Shown one piece after another: positions 18,801 through 26,627 of a stretch of 59,886 nucleotides of DNA. This DNA comes from a virus: positions 1 to 59,886 of the IMG/VR virus record IMGVR_UViG_3300044547_000752; one strand, given 5' to 3'. Position 1 is the stretch's first letter, and every line of letters begins with the position of its first letter. The notes under the pieces were generated by a model. The model was not told the DNA's origin and did not search any database. It saw nothing but the letters and a program-made list of their open reading frames with translations. The translations under genes were made by a program, and so were the position numbers.

Positions 18801-21569
18801 TATCAAGACATCTTTCATCAAGTGGTTAACGGATATGTTTATTTTTCACCAGGCACTACCACTGGAAATGAGAAAGCAGGGGATTTAGTTTTGAATAGTG
18901 CCGAAATGAAAACAAACTTTGCGTCTGTTTATAGTTCCGGGGCTGTTAAAAAATTAACATCATTACCATATCAAAGTAATGGTATCACATTATCATTTAT
19001 GGTGGACAATTCAATATTTTCATCAAGTAATGCAAACTACACAGTGCTACCTTCTTTTGGTGGGAATCAACTTAAGGATTTAGAAACTGATTACAAACAA
19101 ATTGAACAAGATTCATTTAAATTAATTTGGGACCCAGAAAACGAAGATTATCCAAATTATAGTGGGTTGACAATGCCAACATATGGCGAGAAATTTAAAA
19201 CAATTACAACTAATGAATATTCGTTAAAAGGAAATAAAAGAAAGGTAATTGATTTGATGGCAACATTTAGCCCAAAAATGTTAGATGACTTTGAAGCCAT
19301 GTTTTTAGAGTTCTCAACATTAAAATTAAACACAGACGGTAAAACAACAACAACTAGTTACAAGCACAGTAATTTTCAAGAATTATTAAGGGAAATTGTT
19401 ACATTAAAAAAAGCAAGTGTAACAGCAACTGATTTTAATTCGATAATAAAAGAACAAATAGTTGTATTAAAAAATATAACTGACGACATTTTAAAAAATG
19501 AAAACCTAGTTAAATTAACAATTGGGAATGCAAAACAAATTGATAATTACACATTATACGGTGCTGCTGGGTTAGTCAAAACATATTCAGATAATGATTT
19601 TGATGTTTCACAGGTTACTTCAGATAATTTAAATTTAATTAAATTATATGTTGGTGAAGATATTGACGGGCATTATTTAGATTATTTCGCCACAACCAAT
19701 GTTGAATTAAATGAGGAAAACATCTATTCACATAGATTACTAGCTAGAATATATGCTGGGTATTTAGCTAAGAACTTAGCGGATAACCCATCATATAACC
19801 CTACTGTAACAACCTTTAGAGCATATCTAAATGAGAATATAGTAATCCCACAAGAAAAAAGATTTGATACATATTTTAATGGATTGATGTTGAAGGTTGG
19901 AAAATTACCAATCGACACAACGACTCCAGTAACGGTTTATAGAGGTTTTAATACCGACAAGACAACTAAATTAGAAACTTACAATTTCTTTAAATCATTT
20001 AACGATAAATGGGTTTCTGGTAATTCATTAGGACAAAGAAATCTTTTGGAAGAATTTTTATTCTTAGATAGAGCAAATAAGGATATTGGTAATGAACTAT
20101 ATATGAGTTTGGATAGATTAAAACCATTGGCAGACCCAAGAAATGCAAATAAAAGTTTATTGGGTATGATTTCAATTTTAATTCAAGGTAACAATATTGA
20201 CTTTAGACCACTACCGGCCTACGTTAATTTTTATGGTACAAACTTTTCTGACAAGAAAAGAATTACCCCATCCAAAAATCTTGCTAGAAATTTATTTGGA
20301 ACATTTTTAGAAGTTGACTATCAAGAATCATCTCCTAAAATGATTTTACAATATATCGGACCATCATCAAAACACTTATCAATGGGTGAGGTTAGTCCAA
20401 AAAACAAATTTAAGAATGACGGTGCCGATATTCGTAACGTTAATAAAAATCCATTATTAGTTTCACAACAACTGTTTATGGATACAGATTTTAGTAAGTC
20501 AAATAGGGTTGTTGGTTTTGAGGTTAATTTTGGGGATCAAGCACAAAGTATGTTTAAAAACGTTTCGTTAAGTCAAGATTCTAAAACACCAACATCAGAA
20601 ACATTCTTGGCGTATGAAAATTTAGGTAGGTCACAATCTGGTTCTAACACATATCAAGTAGATGTTAATTTATTTGATTTATATAGAACATATTCATACA
20701 CATGTGAGGTTTCTTCTATGGGTAACGCTATGATACAACCAACAATGTATTTTTATTTAAATAATATACCTATGTTTGAAGGTACATATTTTATCACTGA
20801 AGTGTCTCACAGTATTAAAGCGAATCAAATTGACACAACGTTTAAAGGTGCTAGAATACCCAACGATAATTTACCAAACATAAAGGATAGCTTTGTTGCT
20901 GCATACAGACCATTATTTGACAAAATATTAAAGGCCGCGTTTAAGAAAAAACAAGAAGCAAATGCTGTTACAACTACAACCAAGAGTGCAACGATAAACG
21001 GTAAAACTGTTGAATACGACTTAGGACCACTTAATGTTAATGGGGAAGTTGTGTTAAGTGAATCCGGATTCCTTTCAGGTATCCCATACAACGGTCAGAA
21101 CGGTGAAAAATATATCCAATATGTTGAACACACAATTAACGGTGTTAAAGACAAGTGGCTACGTGCTAGAGTGGTTCAAATGGGTGGGCCGAACTACACA
21201 TTACCTAACAACACAGAAATGACCGTTACAACAAAAGCTCAAAACAACAATATTTTAACATTTGGCGACATTAATGAAAATATTGATTATTACTTCTCAA
21301 CTAGATTCGATTTTTCAAACAAGTCAGCATCTGAGATATCAAATATCAATATGATATTCTATAACCCATTTTTGGCTAAGAATACCACTGATACAGGTGT
21401 TCCAAATCCATTAAAAGTTCTACCTTCAATAAACTTTACAACTGGTCTGTTTTCTGGCGCGGTACATAATGGTTTACCAGATACAACTTATGGTATAGCA
21501 ATGTCACCCCAATTAATGAGGAAGTTAAAAGTGCAAGACGGTTACGTTATTTATTTTAAGCCCGAATAG
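15828..21569 (+). CDS. giant baseplate hub protein (gp27/gpD-like end)
   Basis: 1913 residues. The N-terminal ~230 residues form a beta-rich domain containing GFESINIVTKGANAIPEVSI and PWPIFYLTVKGYYGKAIRYR, which looks like a hub tube-forming domain. A large middle region (~250-1500) is mostly charged helical sequence with a Thr/Gly-rich loop near 945-980. Around residues 1635-1685, YLNNIPMFEGTYFITEVSHS then IKANQIDTTFKGARIP follows the end of the gp27/P2 gpD/VgrG hub fold ('G x f x I x x V x H x I ... T x f x g x R'). About 190 residues follow, ending GIAMSPQLMRKLKVQDGYVI YFKPE, of unknown type; they could be the spike-proximal or lysis-related end. Coupled to the gp53-like gene by an 11-base overlap. 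Hub identity is probable. Confidence 0.7.
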   Translation: MANNRISINENILVKVDQQNLVYIDPSSIVDNDGEIHSRLVDHENLVMYVNLEADLVPRTTLFSNGDENTMISIAGGELNFLRNQNGQNYDTSWTDVFTPAANDALSSNVDVQEKISDGSGQSFGFESINIVTKGANAIPEVSINLIDARGKTLFESPKNSPYQAFFHLPWPIFYLTVKGYYGKAIRYRLHMVDFKSKFNGTSGNFEITTKFVGSTFAYLNDILLQNILAAPYMYMVENSEPYRENTKTGLIEKKISQSTKGYSILKSVYSDYKNKKLIPENFPIKTLRDLVMTAESAERLLETQIFKNVVDFKVLGSVKEYENIITAFQKGIDAWGRSYLNLGQPDNPENDGVAYYPLTKVASEEDTKAGSISLSSITGTTKNALNKKINEYKERAYNNQAFGVTLDKNLIKDTGISLKTITFDRVLNKRYYSTKGGKVSVAFDILVNDINDIKNEFVAQRNELENKLETKMNEIIENDSDLGIGFKPTIRNIFAVICANADTYIRLMKDVHVKAIQSSKERQSILTARSIVDNKNEGLYPWPQVKKQINENTSTLMYPGDAQIANGIKANDPIIWPEVEFIETYESVATKRVDPLTNNEIDVSKLNYIFPKDNDDRVVNNISTLFNISNMKGYNDKTISNLLYEVYERGFYSTSYESFSTDAIVELRDKEYETIEGALNNDPDLKAMLRGPIYKEYLLSGTAGYEKYLTSYSPFERHPYYKDKIATVDYLKEIIERDFKIEEYDKIRKVDYTDGSYDALKNSIKKYEVQEYRFEEYPFGSTTYKNYLGRALNGDDFKFNDILSINSNDSFISSPIEPKMWINDTYKDNLFINKIELSGTTRNILNTPYFHNQIYSDFFKGGNVGRYSGSAYLLLNSLPFKDLDDIIEYNGNSKILMSNLFREVGASHFIPYHLILKWGSIYHRYKKYLTEGVDIISGVTNSITSSKFFDNTSGTTFNYGGDTTYVSGSTIYTTGTTSSFPVETVGFYPLYQDIFHQVVNGYVYFSPGTTTGNEKAGDLVLNSAEMKTNFASVYSSGAVKKLTSLPYQSNGITLSFMVDNSIFSSSNANYTVLPSFGGNQLKDLETDYKQIEQDSFKLIWDPENEDYPNYSGLTMPTYGEKFKTITTNEYSLKGNKRKVIDLMATFSPKMLDDFEAMFLEFSTLKLNTDGKTTTTSYKHSNFQELLREIVTLKKASVTATDFNSIIKEQIVVLKNITDDILKNENLVKLTIGNAKQIDNYTLYGAAGLVKTYSDNDFDVSQVTSDNLNLIKLYVGEDIDGHYLDYFATTNVELNEENIYSHRLLARIYAGYLAKNLADNPSYNPTVTTFRAYLNENIVIPQEKRFDTYFNGLMLKVGKLPIDTTTPVTVYRGFNTDKTTKLETYNFFKSFNDKWVSGNSLGQRNLLEEFLFLDRANKDIGNELYMSLDRLKPLADPRNANKSLLGMISILIQGNNIDFRPLPAYVNFYGTNFSDKKRITPSKNLARNLFGTFLEVDYQESSPKMILQYIGPSSKHLSMGEVSPKNKFKNDGADIRNVNKNPLLVSQQLFMDTDFSKSNRVVGFEVNFGDQAQSMFKNVSLSQDSKTPTSETFLAYENLGRSQSGSNTYQVDVNLFDLYRTYSYTCEVSSMGNAMIQPTMYFYLNNIPMFEGTYFITEVSHSIKANQIDTTFKGARIPNDNLPNIKDSFVAAYRPLFDKILKAAFKKKQEANAVTTTTKSATINGKTVEYDLGPLNVNGEVVLSESGFLSGIPYNGQNGEKYIQYVEHTINGVKDKWLRARVVQMGGPNYTLPNNTEMTVTTKAQNNNILTFGDINENIDYYFSTRFDFSNKSASEISNINMIFYNPFLAKNTTDTGVPNPLKVLPSINFTTGLFSGAVHNGLPDTTYGIAMSPQLMRKLKVQDGYVIYFKPE

Positions 21570-21590
21570 TGAAAATTAAGATTTTTTAGA

Positions 21591-21598
21591 TATTTATA
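21591..21598 (+). promoter_or_regulatory. TATTTATA motif before the small virion gene cluster
   Basis: Exact TATTTATA followed by AAATAAAGTT, 10 bases before the ATG at 21609. It heads a run of four small genes. Confidence 0.5.
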
Positions 21599-21608
21599 AA
21601 ATAAAGTT

Positions 21609-21809
21609 ATGGAAAATAATAGAAACAGTTCAATAGATCAGTTCTTAAATCCAAAAATGGTTAAAACCCAATCTGAGGATGGAAAAGAACAAGAGGTTTG
21701 TGACTTACAAACCGGGGAGTGTTATACAATTAAGTCAAAAGACGGTATTGTTGAAAGAATAAATAAAAAATATATTACCGAAGACGGTAGACAATTATTA
21801 CAAGATTAA
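21609..21809 (+). CDS. hypothetical small protein (66 aa)
   Basis: 66 residues, charged and soluble. Two cysteines in CDLQTGECYTIKSKDGIVER could form a small beta hairpin (a repeated 'x D G x' turn is visible). It is not a family I recognise. It is the first of four small genes between the hub protein and a terminator. The next gene starts four bases after its stop, which points to one transcript and late expression from the TATTTATA element just upstream. Confidence 0.7.
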   Translation: MENNRNSSIDQFLNPKMVKTQSEDGKEQEVCDLQTGECYTIKSKDGIVERINKKYITEDGRQLLQD

Positions 21810-21813
21810 AATC

Positions 21814-22440
21814 ATGCTAGAAAAAAAACTCCTTGAAGAATTAAACAGATTTAAAAGTATTAATAGAAATGCTTCAAATTTGAATGAACAGGAATTACCA
21901 GCGCCTCCACCACCAGCCGATCCTGCGGCGTCACTAACTCCAGCACCAGAAGACGCTCCAGCAGCGGATTTAGGGGCACTTCCAGAAAATCCGGCGTTAG
22001 ATGCTCCAGCAGCAGGCGGTGATACTGAAGAAGTCGATGTTACCGAATTGGTTAACATGACAAAAAATATAAAAAATGACTTAGAATCGTCAAAAGGTGA
22101 AAATACCGCCGTTTTACAAAAAATGGATGACGCGTTCAGTAAGTTAGCTGATTTGGAAACAAAATTAGCGCAGATGGATCAGGTTTTATTAAAAATAGAC
22201 GAATTAGGTTCTAAAATTGAATCAATGAAACCAACAACTCCACAAGAGAAATTGGAAATGCGTTCATTGGACTCATATCCTTTTAACCAAAAACCTAATG
22301 ATTTTTTCTCAATGAAGCAAGCTGAAATGCAAGCATCTGGTAAAAACGAATACGTTTTAACTAAAAATGACATTGAAAATTACTCTAAGGATGAAATAGC
22401 AAAAACATTCAACCCATTACAAGATGATACTCAATACTAG
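21814..22440 (+). CDS. hypothetical protein with Pro/Ala-rich linker and coiled coil
   Basis: 208 residues. An N-terminal helix (MLEKKLLEELNRFKSI) is followed by a Pro/Ala/Asp-rich, probably disordered linker at residues ~28-70 (for example PAPPPPADPAA). Next comes a heptad-patterned helix at ~80-135 (ADLETKLAQMDQVLLKIDEL) that should form a coiled-coil oligomer. A conserved-looking tail follows with SYPFNQKPNDFFSMKQAEMQ. This layout suits a scaffold, tail-associated or assembly protein, but no family is recognised. The last 17 bases overlap the next gene's start. Its GC content is locally higher in the linker because of Ala and Pro codons. Confidence 0.7.
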   Translation: MLEKKLLEELNRFKSINRNASNLNEQELPAPPPPADPAASLTPAPEDAPAADLGALPENPALDAPAAGGDTEEVDVTELVNMTKNIKNDLESSKGENTAVLQKMDDAFSKLADLETKLAQMDQVLLKIDELGSKIESMKPTTPQEKLEMRSLDSYPFNQKPNDFFSMKQAEMQASGKNEYVLTKNDIENYSKDEIAKTFNPLQDDTQY

Positions 22441-22798
22441 TGTTCAAAAATTTTTAGAAATACAGGTCCAATTAAGAATATTACATTGGCAAACTAAAGG
22501 ATATGCAAGACATATCGCATTTGGTGAAACATACTCAACATTAGAAGGTTTTATCGACACGTATGTTGAAACGGCTATGGGTAAACAAGGTAGATTTGTT
22601 TTGGAAGAGCAAGACAAGAATATTAGAATTGACAATTTAACGGATGTTAAAATTGTTGAATTTTTACAAAATATTAAAGGTTTTTTAATTTCATTAAGTA
22701 ATGAATTAGAACCAACTAAAGATAGTGATTTGTTAAATATTAGAGACGAAATGTTGGCAACAATAAACAAATTAGCTTACTTATTAACATTAGAATAA
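22424..22798 (+). CDS. Dps/ferritin-like four-helix protein
   Basis: 124 residues. The N-terminal helix carries LRILHWQTKGYARHIAFGET, and the next helix ends FIDTYVETAMG. This is the Dps-type pattern 'L x x x H W x x K G x x x x x x H', followed by an acidic D-x-x-x-E-like segment (His21, His30, Asp45, Glu49). The family binds iron or DNA in bacteria. Short phage versions occur in T4-like genomes with unknown role and are usually annotated as ferritin-like domain proteins of unknown function. It starts inside the previous gene (17-base overlap), so the two are coupled. Whether it still binds metal is uncertain, since the second-helix ligands are only approximately placed. Confidence 0.7.
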   Translation: MILNTSVQKFLEIQVQLRILHWQTKGYARHIAFGETYSTLEGFIDTYVETAMGKQGRFVLEEQDKNIRIDNLTDVKIVEFLQNIKGFLISLSNELEPTKDSDLLNIRDEMLATINKLAYLLTLE

Positions 22799-22810
22799 AA
22801 TATATAGAAA

Positions 22811-23053
22811 ATGATATCAGGTTCATTAGCAACAACAAACACAGATTCGACAAGAAGTTCATTATCATATGTGAATAATGTGATAACCGGCGCAACGTCT
22901 CAAGGACAGTACAATGCTTTTATTGACGAAAGAAGTATGGATGATAATATGGCAAATGTGTTAAAAAACACTTATGGGTATAATGTCACTAAAAGAACGG
23001 ATTCTATGGGTACTTTTGCGAACTACTTAATTAATTGGGGGGAACCTACCTAA
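22811..23053 (+). CDS. hypothetical small protein (80 aa)
   Basis: 80 residues, Ser/Thr/Asn-rich, soluble, with no signal or membrane segment and no recognised family. It contains YVNNVITGATSQGQYNAFID and ends in LINWGEPT. It starts 12 bases after the Dps-like gene and is the last gene before a clear terminator at 23103, so it closes the late unit that begins at 21591. A minor virion component is possible, from context only. Confidence 0.6.
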   Translation: MISGSLATTNTDSTRSSLSYVNNVITGATSQGQYNAFIDERSMDDNMANVLKNTYGYNVTKRTDSMGTFANYLINWGEPT

Positions 23054-23102
23054 GGTTCTAACACGCTATTTAGCTAAAAAAACGATTTTTATTAAAATAA
23101 TT

Positions 23103-23131
23103 AACCTGGATTTTTTAATTCGGGTTTTTTT
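23103..23131 (+). terminator. intrinsic terminator closing the tail/baseplate unit
   Basis: A 10-bp stem with two G-T pairs (23103-23112 with 23117-23126), a TTTT loop and a run of T to 23131. It lies 50 bases after the last small gene and separates the late unit from the SSB gene. Confidence 0.85.
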
Positions 23132-23138
23132 ATTTATA
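23131..23138 (+). promoter_or_regulatory. TATTTATA motif upstream of the SSB gene
   Basis: Exact TATTTATA overlapping the end of the terminator T tract, 40 bases before the SSB ATG. It is the only copy in front of a replication gene. It may give late SSB expression or may be a chance part of the AT-rich tail. Confidence 0.3.
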
Positions 23139-23178
23139 TTAGCTCATAACAAAATTTATTCATTTAAAACGTAACATT

Positions 23179-24018
23179 ATGTCAGCATTAGATGCAATTC
23201 TCAACCAGTATGAGAAAAACAAACAACCAGCGGGAGCAGCCCAAAGAGTTAGTTCAGAAGAGAGATTGAAAAAGTATTTCGCACCCATCTTAACAAAAGG
23301 TGTGTCTTCTGGAGAAAAAAGAATCAGAATCATCCCAATGAAGGATGGTACATCACCATTTAAAGAGGTATGGTTCCACGAAATCCAAGTGGATGGTAAG
23401 TGGGTTAAATTATATGACCCAGGAAAAAATGAAGGTAAGCGTTCACCTTTAACCGAGGTAAACGAAGCACTTCGTAGCACAGGTAATGAAGCCGATAGAG
23501 AATTGGCTAAAAATTACAATCCTAAACGTTTTTATATCGTTAAAGTTATCGACAGAGATAATGAGCAAGACGGTGTTAAATTCTGGAGATTTAAGCACAA
23601 CTCAAAAGGTGATGGTCCTCTAGATAAAATTGTGCCAATCATGCGCAATAAGGGCGATATTACAGACCCTAAAAATGGTCGTGACTTAGTTATTTCATTA
23701 ACATTAACTAAGAAGCCAAGTGGCGGAGAATACACAACCATTTCATCAATTTTCCCAGATGATGCTAGTCCAATCAGTACAAACGAAGGACAAGCAACAG
23801 AATGGTTAATGGATGATTTAACATGGGCAGACGCGTACTCTAAAAAGCCAGAAGAATATCTAGAAGGTGTTGCTAAGGGTTATACCCCAAAATGGAACAC
23901 TGAAGAAAAGAAATGGGTTTATGGTGACGACGGACAAGTTGACTTGGGAGCGACTGAGACACAGAAATTAGTTGATCCACAAGACACTGATGAGGTAGAC
24001 GAAGATTTACCGTTCTAA
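23179..24018 (+). CDS. single-stranded DNA-binding protein (gp32-like)
   Basis: 279 residues, close to T4 gp32 (301). The N-terminus (MSALDAILNQYEKNKQ) gives a basic/helical tail. The core has GEKRIRIIPMKDGTSPFKEV and NYNPKRFYIVKVIDRDNEQD followed by GVKFWRFKHNSKG, an OB-fold pattern of phage gp32-type SSBs. There is no cysteine anywhere, so the zinc-binding insert of T4 gp32 is absent. The C-terminus is strongly acidic and ends in DTDEVDEDLPF. That tip matches bacterial SSB tails (D-D-x-P-F) rather than T4 gp32's. It protects single strands and loads recombination and replication partners; the neighbours are UvsX, nuclease and helicase. It is flanked by terminators on both sides, giving a separate, probably highly expressed transcript. 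Confidence 0.88.
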   Translation: MSALDAILNQYEKNKQPAGAAQRVSSEERLKKYFAPILTKGVSSGEKRIRIIPMKDGTSPFKEVWFHEIQVDGKWVKLYDPGKNEGKRSPLTEVNEALRSTGNEADRELAKNYNPKRFYIVKVIDRDNEQDGVKFWRFKHNSKGDGPLDKIVPIMRNKGDITDPKNGRDLVISLTLTKKPSGGEYTTISSIFPDDASPISTNEGQATEWLMDDLTWADAYSKKPEEYLEGVAKGYTPKWNTEEKKWVYGDDGQVDLGATETQKLVDPQDTDEVDEDLPF

Positions 24019-24028
24019 TTAAGATGTT

Positions 24029-24078
24029 GAGGGCCCTTGTCAAATTTTAATCTAAGGGAGACAAGGGTCCCTCTTTTT
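24029..24078 (+). terminator. intrinsic terminator after the SSB gene
   Basis: A 13-bp stem with one bulged base (24029-24041 with 24060-24073) and an 18-base loop, then TTTTT. Strong GC-rich base (GAGGG/CCCTC). It lies 10 bases after the SSB stop codon. Confidence 0.9.
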
Positions 24079-24091
24079 AAAAAAAAATATT

Positions 24092-25102
24092 ATGGCAATT
24101 AAGAAAAACGATTTTTCAGCAATAAAGAAAAAATTCTCAAAAGAGGCATCATTTAAGCCAGATAGATTCTTTGATCTTGGTGATGCGTTCTCAGACGCAG
24201 TAGGTATACCTGGACCAGCTATGGGGCATTTAAACATGCTTCTAGGTCATTCTGATACTGGTAAGACAACAGCATTGGTAAAAACGGCGGTAGATGCACA
24301 AAAGAAAGGTATATTACCAGTGTTTATCATTACAGAACAAAAATGGGACTTTCCACACGCAAAACTTATGGGTTTTGAAGTTGAAGAAAGCATTGACAAA
24401 GAAACTGGAGATAAGACATTTGATGGATTTTTCTTATTTAACAATCACTTTGAATACATTGAACAAATTACTGATTATATTGGTGAATTATTAGATGCAC
24501 AAGATAAAGGTGAATTGGATTACGATTTATGTTTCCTTTGGGATTCGGTAGGGTCAGTTCCATGTAAGATGACTTTTGATGGTAAAGGTGGTGCACAACA
24601 TAACGCCAGAGTATTATCAGATAAAATTGGTCAAGGAATTAATCAAAGAATTTCAGGTTCAAGAAGAAGTGATAAGAAATTTACAAACACACTAATTATA
24701 GTAAACCAACCTTGGGTAGAGTTACCAGATAATCCATTTGGTCAACCTAAAATTAAAGCTAAAGGTGGCGAAGCCATCTGGTTAAACTCAACATTAGTTT
24801 TCCGTTTTGGTAATGAAAAAAATGCCGGCACAACTAAGATTGCTATCACTAAAGATGGTAGAAAAGTTAAAATGGCTGTAAGAACTAAAATCTCAATTAT
24901 GAAAAACCACGTAAATGGTTTAGGATATGAGGATGGTAAGATTATTGTTACAGCACATGGTTTTATGCCGGGTAAGTCAGAACCAGAAGAGAAGAAAAGT
25001 ATTGAAGAATACAAAAAAGATTATGGTAACTATATTAGTGAAAGATTAGAAGTTAGTATTGACGAAATTTCTAAACTAAAAGTTGTCACAGAAGAGGAAT
25101 AG
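24092..25102 (+). CDS. uvsX: UvsX/RecA-like recombinase
   Basis: 336 residues. RecA-type ATPase that forms filaments on single strands and drives strand invasion. Walker A is GHSDTGKT (residues 52-59). Walker B is YDLCFLWDS with Asp151. Loop-2 region KIGQGINQRISGSRRSDKKF follows, then NTLIIVNQPWVELP. A C-terminal acidic/Lys-rich helix (EEKKSIEEYKKDYGNYISE) ends the protein. T4 UvsX has 391 residues, so this one is slightly short, mainly at the N-terminal domain. It follows the SSB gene after a terminator and begins the replication run leading to the FEN nuclease and helicase; UvsX and gp32 partner in recombination-dependent replication. RecA family is certain; the UvsX label is by phage context. 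Confidence 0.9.
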   Translation: MAIKKNDFSAIKKKFSKEASFKPDRFFDLGDAFSDAVGIPGPAMGHLNMLLGHSDTGKTTALVKTAVDAQKKGILPVFIITEQKWDFPHAKLMGFEVEESIDKETGDKTFDGFFLFNNHFEYIEQITDYIGELLDAQDKGELDYDLCFLWDSVGSVPCKMTFDGKGGAQHNARVLSDKIGQGINQRISGSRRSDKKFTNTLIIVNQPWVELPDNPFGQPKIKAKGGEAIWLNSTLVFRFGNEKNAGTTKIAITKDGRKVKMAVRTKISIMKNHVNGLGYEDGKIIVTAHGFMPGKSEPEEKKSIEEYKKDYGNYISERLEVSIDEISKLKVVTEEE

Positions 25103-25130
25103 TTTTTTAACATTATAATTTAAATTTTAA

Positions 25131-26144
25131 ATGTCTGTACTGCTTGTTGATGGTGACAATTTACTTACGATTGGTTTTTTTGGTGTCAAAAATTACTTCT
25201 ATAAGGGAAAACATATTGGAGGAATTTATCATTTTCTCAATACTCTTAGAAAATCATTTGAGACATACCACCTAGACAAGATATGCGTTTTTTGGGATGG
25301 CGCCGACAGTGCCGCCACTCGGAAAAAAATTTACCACTTATACAAAGACACAAGAAGAAGTAACAGATGGACGGATGAAGCACAAAGTTCATACAGTTAT
25401 CAAAGAGTTCGAATTAAACAATATCTAGAAGAGTTATACGTACGCCAAGGCGAATATCAAAATTGCGAATCGGATGATTGTATTGCCTATTATTCACAAA
25501 ATTCACCCAAAGAGAAAAAAATCATCTATTCATCAGATAGGGATTTAGCACAATTAGTTTCAGTTGATACTGATTTATATAATCCAGCACATGGCAAAAT
25601 ATATAAACCAGGGGATAATATTGAATACGACCATGAAACAATCTTAATTGAAAATGTTAAAATTGTAAAAATGCTGTGCGGAGACCCATCTGATAACATA
25701 TTTGGTATTAGAAACTTAGGACTGAAAAGGATGATTGGATTATTTCCTGAAATGCAAACAAAAATTTTAACACTTAACGAGGTTAGAACTAAAGCAGAAG
25801 AAATATGGCAAGTGGATAAACACAACAAAACCTTACAGAATTTACTTACTGGTGTTAGCAAATTAGGGGTACTAGGTGAAGAATTTTTCGAAACAAATGA
25901 AAAAATAGTTGATTTAACGGAACCAATATTAACTGATGATGCGAAAACGCAAATACTTGACTTAATAAATGAAACATTGGATTCCGAAGGGCGATCATAT
26001 AAAAATACTATGAAAATGATGATGGATGACGGGATGTTCACCGTATTACCCAAACAAGAAGACGCCTGGATAAAATTTCTAAACCCCTTTCTGAGGTTAA
26101 CCAGAAAAGAAAAAAATAAAAAAATAATAAAATTTAAAATTTAA
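25131..26144 (+). CDS. FEN/PIN-like 5'-3' exonuclease (RNase H-like, T4 Rnh type)
   Basis: 337 residues. Flap/5' nuclease that removes RNA primers and 5' flaps. Metal-binding acidic clusters are visible: LLVDGDN (Asp7, Asp9), CVFWDGADSAATRKK, CESDDCIAYY, YSSDRDLAQLV, and a helix-hairpin-helix-like CGDPSDNIFGIRNLGLKR. This is the order expected for the T4 RNase H / T5 exonuclease / FEN fold, and the length is near T4 Rnh (305). The C-terminus is Lys-rich (RLTRKEKNKKIIKFKI) and could contact DNA or SSB. It lies between UvsX and an unknown small gene that starts three bases after its stop, within the replication operon. Confidence 0.88.
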   Translation: MSVLLVDGDNLLTIGFFGVKNYFYKGKHIGGIYHFLNTLRKSFETYHLDKICVFWDGADSAATRKKIYHLYKDTRRSNRWTDEAQSSYSYQRVRIKQYLEELYVRQGEYQNCESDDCIAYYSQNSPKEKKIIYSSDRDLAQLVSVDTDLYNPAHGKIYKPGDNIEYDHETILIENVKIVKMLCGDPSDNIFGIRNLGLKRMIGLFPEMQTKILTLNEVRTKAEEIWQVDKHNKTLQNLLTGVSKLGVLGEEFFETNEKIVDLTEPILTDDAKTQILDLINETLDSEGRSYKNTMKMMMDDGMFTVLPKQEDAWIKFLNPFLRLTRKEKNKKIIKFKI

Positions 26145-26147
26145 AAC

Positions 26148-26591
26148 ATGAACATCCAAGAACAAAACAAATTTGAATTCCTTTTGACGTTGGACAATAA
26201 CATCATCTGCCAAAGATTTTTTAATGTCCACGACTATAACCCAGTTAGTAGACGGTCTATGGACCTGCACTATTATATACAAGATATTTGTGTAGAAATT
26301 AGTGAGGATTTAAAAATAAAAAGTTCCAATTATTTGGTTGAAAATCAAAATTATATCCTGAATTCGACATACGTGGAAGACCCAAAAGAAACCGAAGAAC
26401 AATACTTTTTGTTACAAGTGAAACAAGGTAACGATGTATTTATTGAAAGGATTTTCCTTGCGAGTGTGTTCCATCCAAAAGTGAGATACTCGGTTGACAT
26501 TAGACCAAATTTGAGAAGAATTTTATCTGATTTAACTGACATAATGTCAAGAGAAGACCTAGAAACGGTATATCTACAGTATGAACTGTAA
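26148..26591 (+). CDS. unknown protein of the replication operon (147 aa)
   Basis: 147 residues, soluble, acidic, mixed alpha/beta. The N-terminal EFLLTLDNNIICQRFFNVHD and the C-terminal RRILSDLTDIMSREDLETVY look well ordered, but I do not recognise a family. It starts three bases after the nuclease stop codon and is followed by the DnaB-type helicase, so it is co-transcribed with replisome genes. In T4 the helicase loader (gp59, 217 aa) and other small accessory proteins lie in this neighbourhood; a loader or accessory role is possible but not shown. Confidence 0.65.
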   Translation: MNIQEQNKFEFLLTLDNNIICQRFFNVHDYNPVSRRSMDLHYYIQDICVEISEDLKIKSSNYLVENQNYILNSTYVEDPKETEEQYFLLQVKQGNDVFIERIFLASVFHPKVRYSVDIRPNLRRILSDLTDIMSREDLETVYLQYEL

Positions 26592-26627
26592 GATATAGTT
26601 ATTTAATTTAATTTAAAAAAAAAGATT

